A stretch of 6,268 bases of DNA. Source: an uncultured Myxococcales bacterium. Lineage in GTDB: Bacteria; Myxococcota_A; Bradymonadia; UBA7976; UBA1532. The notes beneath the pieces were generated by a model that was given only the letters and a program-made list of their open reading frames with translations, was not told the origin of the DNA and ran no database searches. The stretch spans positions 1 to 6,268 of the forward strand of contig CALBMW010000326.1 of assembly GCA_937896275.1 (NCBI GenBank), read 5' to 3'. The position numbers and the translations under genes were made by a program. Shown here piece by piece: positions 5,100-6,268 of this stretch (its first letter is position 1; each line of letters begins with the position of its first letter).

Positions 5100-6268
5100 T
5101 CAGGGCGCGTCCTCGTCGGCCCCGCGCAACGGCGCCAGGTCGTGGGGGCCCACGGTGCCGTCGGGCCGGATGGTCAGCACGTGCAGGTCGAACTGCACCT
5201 CGCCGTCGCCTGCGACCCGCGTCGGTCCGAAGACGCCGCGGTGGTCACGGATGTCCGACAGCGCCCGGCGCACGCCTTCGCGATCGCGCTGACCCGCCAG
5301 CGCGCGCGCGAGCAGGAGGGCCGCATCGTAGGCGTGCGCCGCCAGGTCCGAGGGCGGTCGGCCGGTCTTGTCGATGAAGCGCTGCACGAAGATCGCCGCG
5401 TCGGGATCCTCGGCCCAGAACCCATCGACGAAGACGCTGTTGTGAGCGGGCGCGCCCGCACGCGCCGCGAAGCCGGGGCTGGCGAACCCGGCGCTCCCCA
5501 GCACCTGCACCAGGTTGGGCACCTCGCCGCCGTACTTCGGCGCGAAGCGCGCGGCGTCGAGCTCGGGATCCGTGCGCAGCTCGATGTCCCAGTAGGTCAG
5601 GAAGGGCAGCACCAGGCGCGCGCGCGGGCCCACGTCGGGCACGTAGATCGCATCGAAGTCGACGATGGGCGGGACGTGCTGCGCGGGATCCTTCGACTTG
5701 CGGTTGAGGCGCTCCCAGCGGTGGTCGGGCGAGCGCGCCGACAGATCGGAGCGCCCGATCAGCTTCTTGATGGCGTCGTGAAACTCGGTCGCGCGGGGCG
5801 AGTAGAACTGCGCGCCCCGGATCTCGCCGCCGCAACGCTCCACGGTGCGCCAGAAGGCCTGGGTCATGTCGTGCCCGTAGTCGCTGTCGGGCGCCAGGAT
5901 GGCGAAGCTGCGCAGGCCGAGCTGATCGCAGGCGTAGCGCGCCACCGCCCGGGCCTGCTCCGAGCGCGTCATCCGGTGGCGAAAGACGAAGGGGCCCAAG
6001 GCGGTGAGATCCTCGCGCGACGCGAGCGTGACGATCGGCACCTCCATGCGCTCGGCCGCGCGCGCGGCGGCGAAGCTCTCGATGCTGCCCACCGGCCCCA
6101 GGATCGCCGCGACGCCCTGCTCGAGGACCAGCGCCTCGACGAGCGCCGGCGCTCGGGTCGCGTCGCCCGCGGTGTCGGCGACGACGATCTCGACGCCCGG
6201 CTGGTCGGCCAGCGCCAACTCGGCCGCGGCGCGGGCCGCCTCGCCGATCGCGGCGTAGGGGCCGGAGA
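5100..6268 (-). CDS. LpoA/LppC-like type 1 periplasmic binding protein (5' end outside window)
   Basis: The frame runs open off the right edge, and the first visible residues (SGPYAAIGEAA) are the usual beginning of a type 1 periplasmic binding fold, so a signal or lipoprotein sequence, and perhaps an N-terminal repeat region, should lie beyond. About 388 residues are visible. With the first full codon as residue 1: AAILGPVGS at ~54-62 and VPIVTLASRED at ~76-86 are ligand-cleft strands of lobe 1; AILAPDSDYGHDM (~122-134) opens lobe 2; a charged linker (~171-196) precedes FDAIYVPD (204-211); FVDGFW and AYDAALLLARAL follow. This pattern fits proteins annotated as penicillin-binding protein activator, the outer-membrane lipoprotein family that stimulates PBP1A in gamma-proteobacteria, and more broadly branched-chain amino-acid-type ABC receptors. 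No transporter genes are adjacent, which slightly favours the activator-like reading, but neither role can be proven here. The stop is TGA at 5102-5100. Confidence 0.8.
   Translation of the reverse strand, partial: SGPYAAIGEAARAAAELALADQPGVEIVVADTAGDATRAPALVEALVLEQGVAAILGPVGSIESFAAARAAERMEVPIVTLASREDLTALGPFVFRHRMTRSEQARAVARYACDQLGLRSFAILAPDSDYGHDMTQAFWRTVERCGGEIRGAQFYSPRATEFHDAIKKLIGRSDLSARSPDHRWERLNRKSKDPAQHVPPIVDFDAIYVPDVGPRARLVLPFLTYWDIELRTDPELDAARFAPKYGGEVPNLVQVLGSAGFASPGFAARAGAPAHNSVFVDGFWAEDPDAAIFVQRFIDKTGRPPSDLAAHAYDAALLLARALAGQRDREGVRRALSDIRDHRGVFGPTRVAGDGEVQFDLHVLTIRPDGTVGPHDLAPLRGADEDAP

Noticed and set aside
6216..6218. TTG as the start of the periplasmic binding protein
   Set aside because: The 16 codons before it in frame encode SGPYAAIGEAARAAAE, a conserved part of the fold, so translation starts outside the window.

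Overview
This window is a very GC-rich (roughly 70%), densely coding bacterial chromosome segment with strongly G/C-ending codons. Gene content points to Myxococcota or a related former deltaproteobacterial lineage: an LppC/LpoA-like periplasmic binding protein of the type seen there, a divergent PilZ protein, tandem universal stress domains and a modular six-hairpin glycosidase. The lineage is an inference from protein style and composition; no rRNA or other marker gene is present.

Layout. Positions 1-1983 (+) hold the 3' part of a modular glycoside hydrolase-like protein: the end of an (alpha/alpha)6 barrel, a fibronectin-III-like segment and a C-terminal beta-sandwich. A 112-residue protein follows 47 bases later on the same strand (2031-2369), joining an N-terminal SEC-C zinc motif to two membrane helices. 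All remaining genes lie on the minus strand. From the right edge leftwards they are: an LpoA/LppC-like type 1 periplasmic binding protein cut by the edge (5100-6268), a coiled-coil plus atypical PilZ protein (4275-5021), a tandem UspA protein (3225-4130) and a small secreted four-cysteine protein of unknown function (2443-3039). The plus and minus blocks converge at about 2370-2442.

How they fit together. The minus-strand gaps (78, 144 and 185 bases) are too wide for tight translational coupling, so shared transcription of the first three is possible but unproven. The small secreted protein appears to be transcribed separately. A hairpin with a short T-run lies behind the UspA gene, and a perfect TTGACA with a weak -10 precedes the secreted gene. 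An 11-bp palindrome directly abuts that -35 box. There is no gene-free stretch longer than 300 bases, and I see no tRNA, rRNA, CRISPR array, insertion sequence or integrase.

I do not see a convincing new multi-gene system. The observations most worth a second look are the SEC-C/two-helix membrane protein, the orphan secreted protein with its compact promoter region, and the PilZ protein whose architecture resembles the tetrameric, non-canonical PilZ type.
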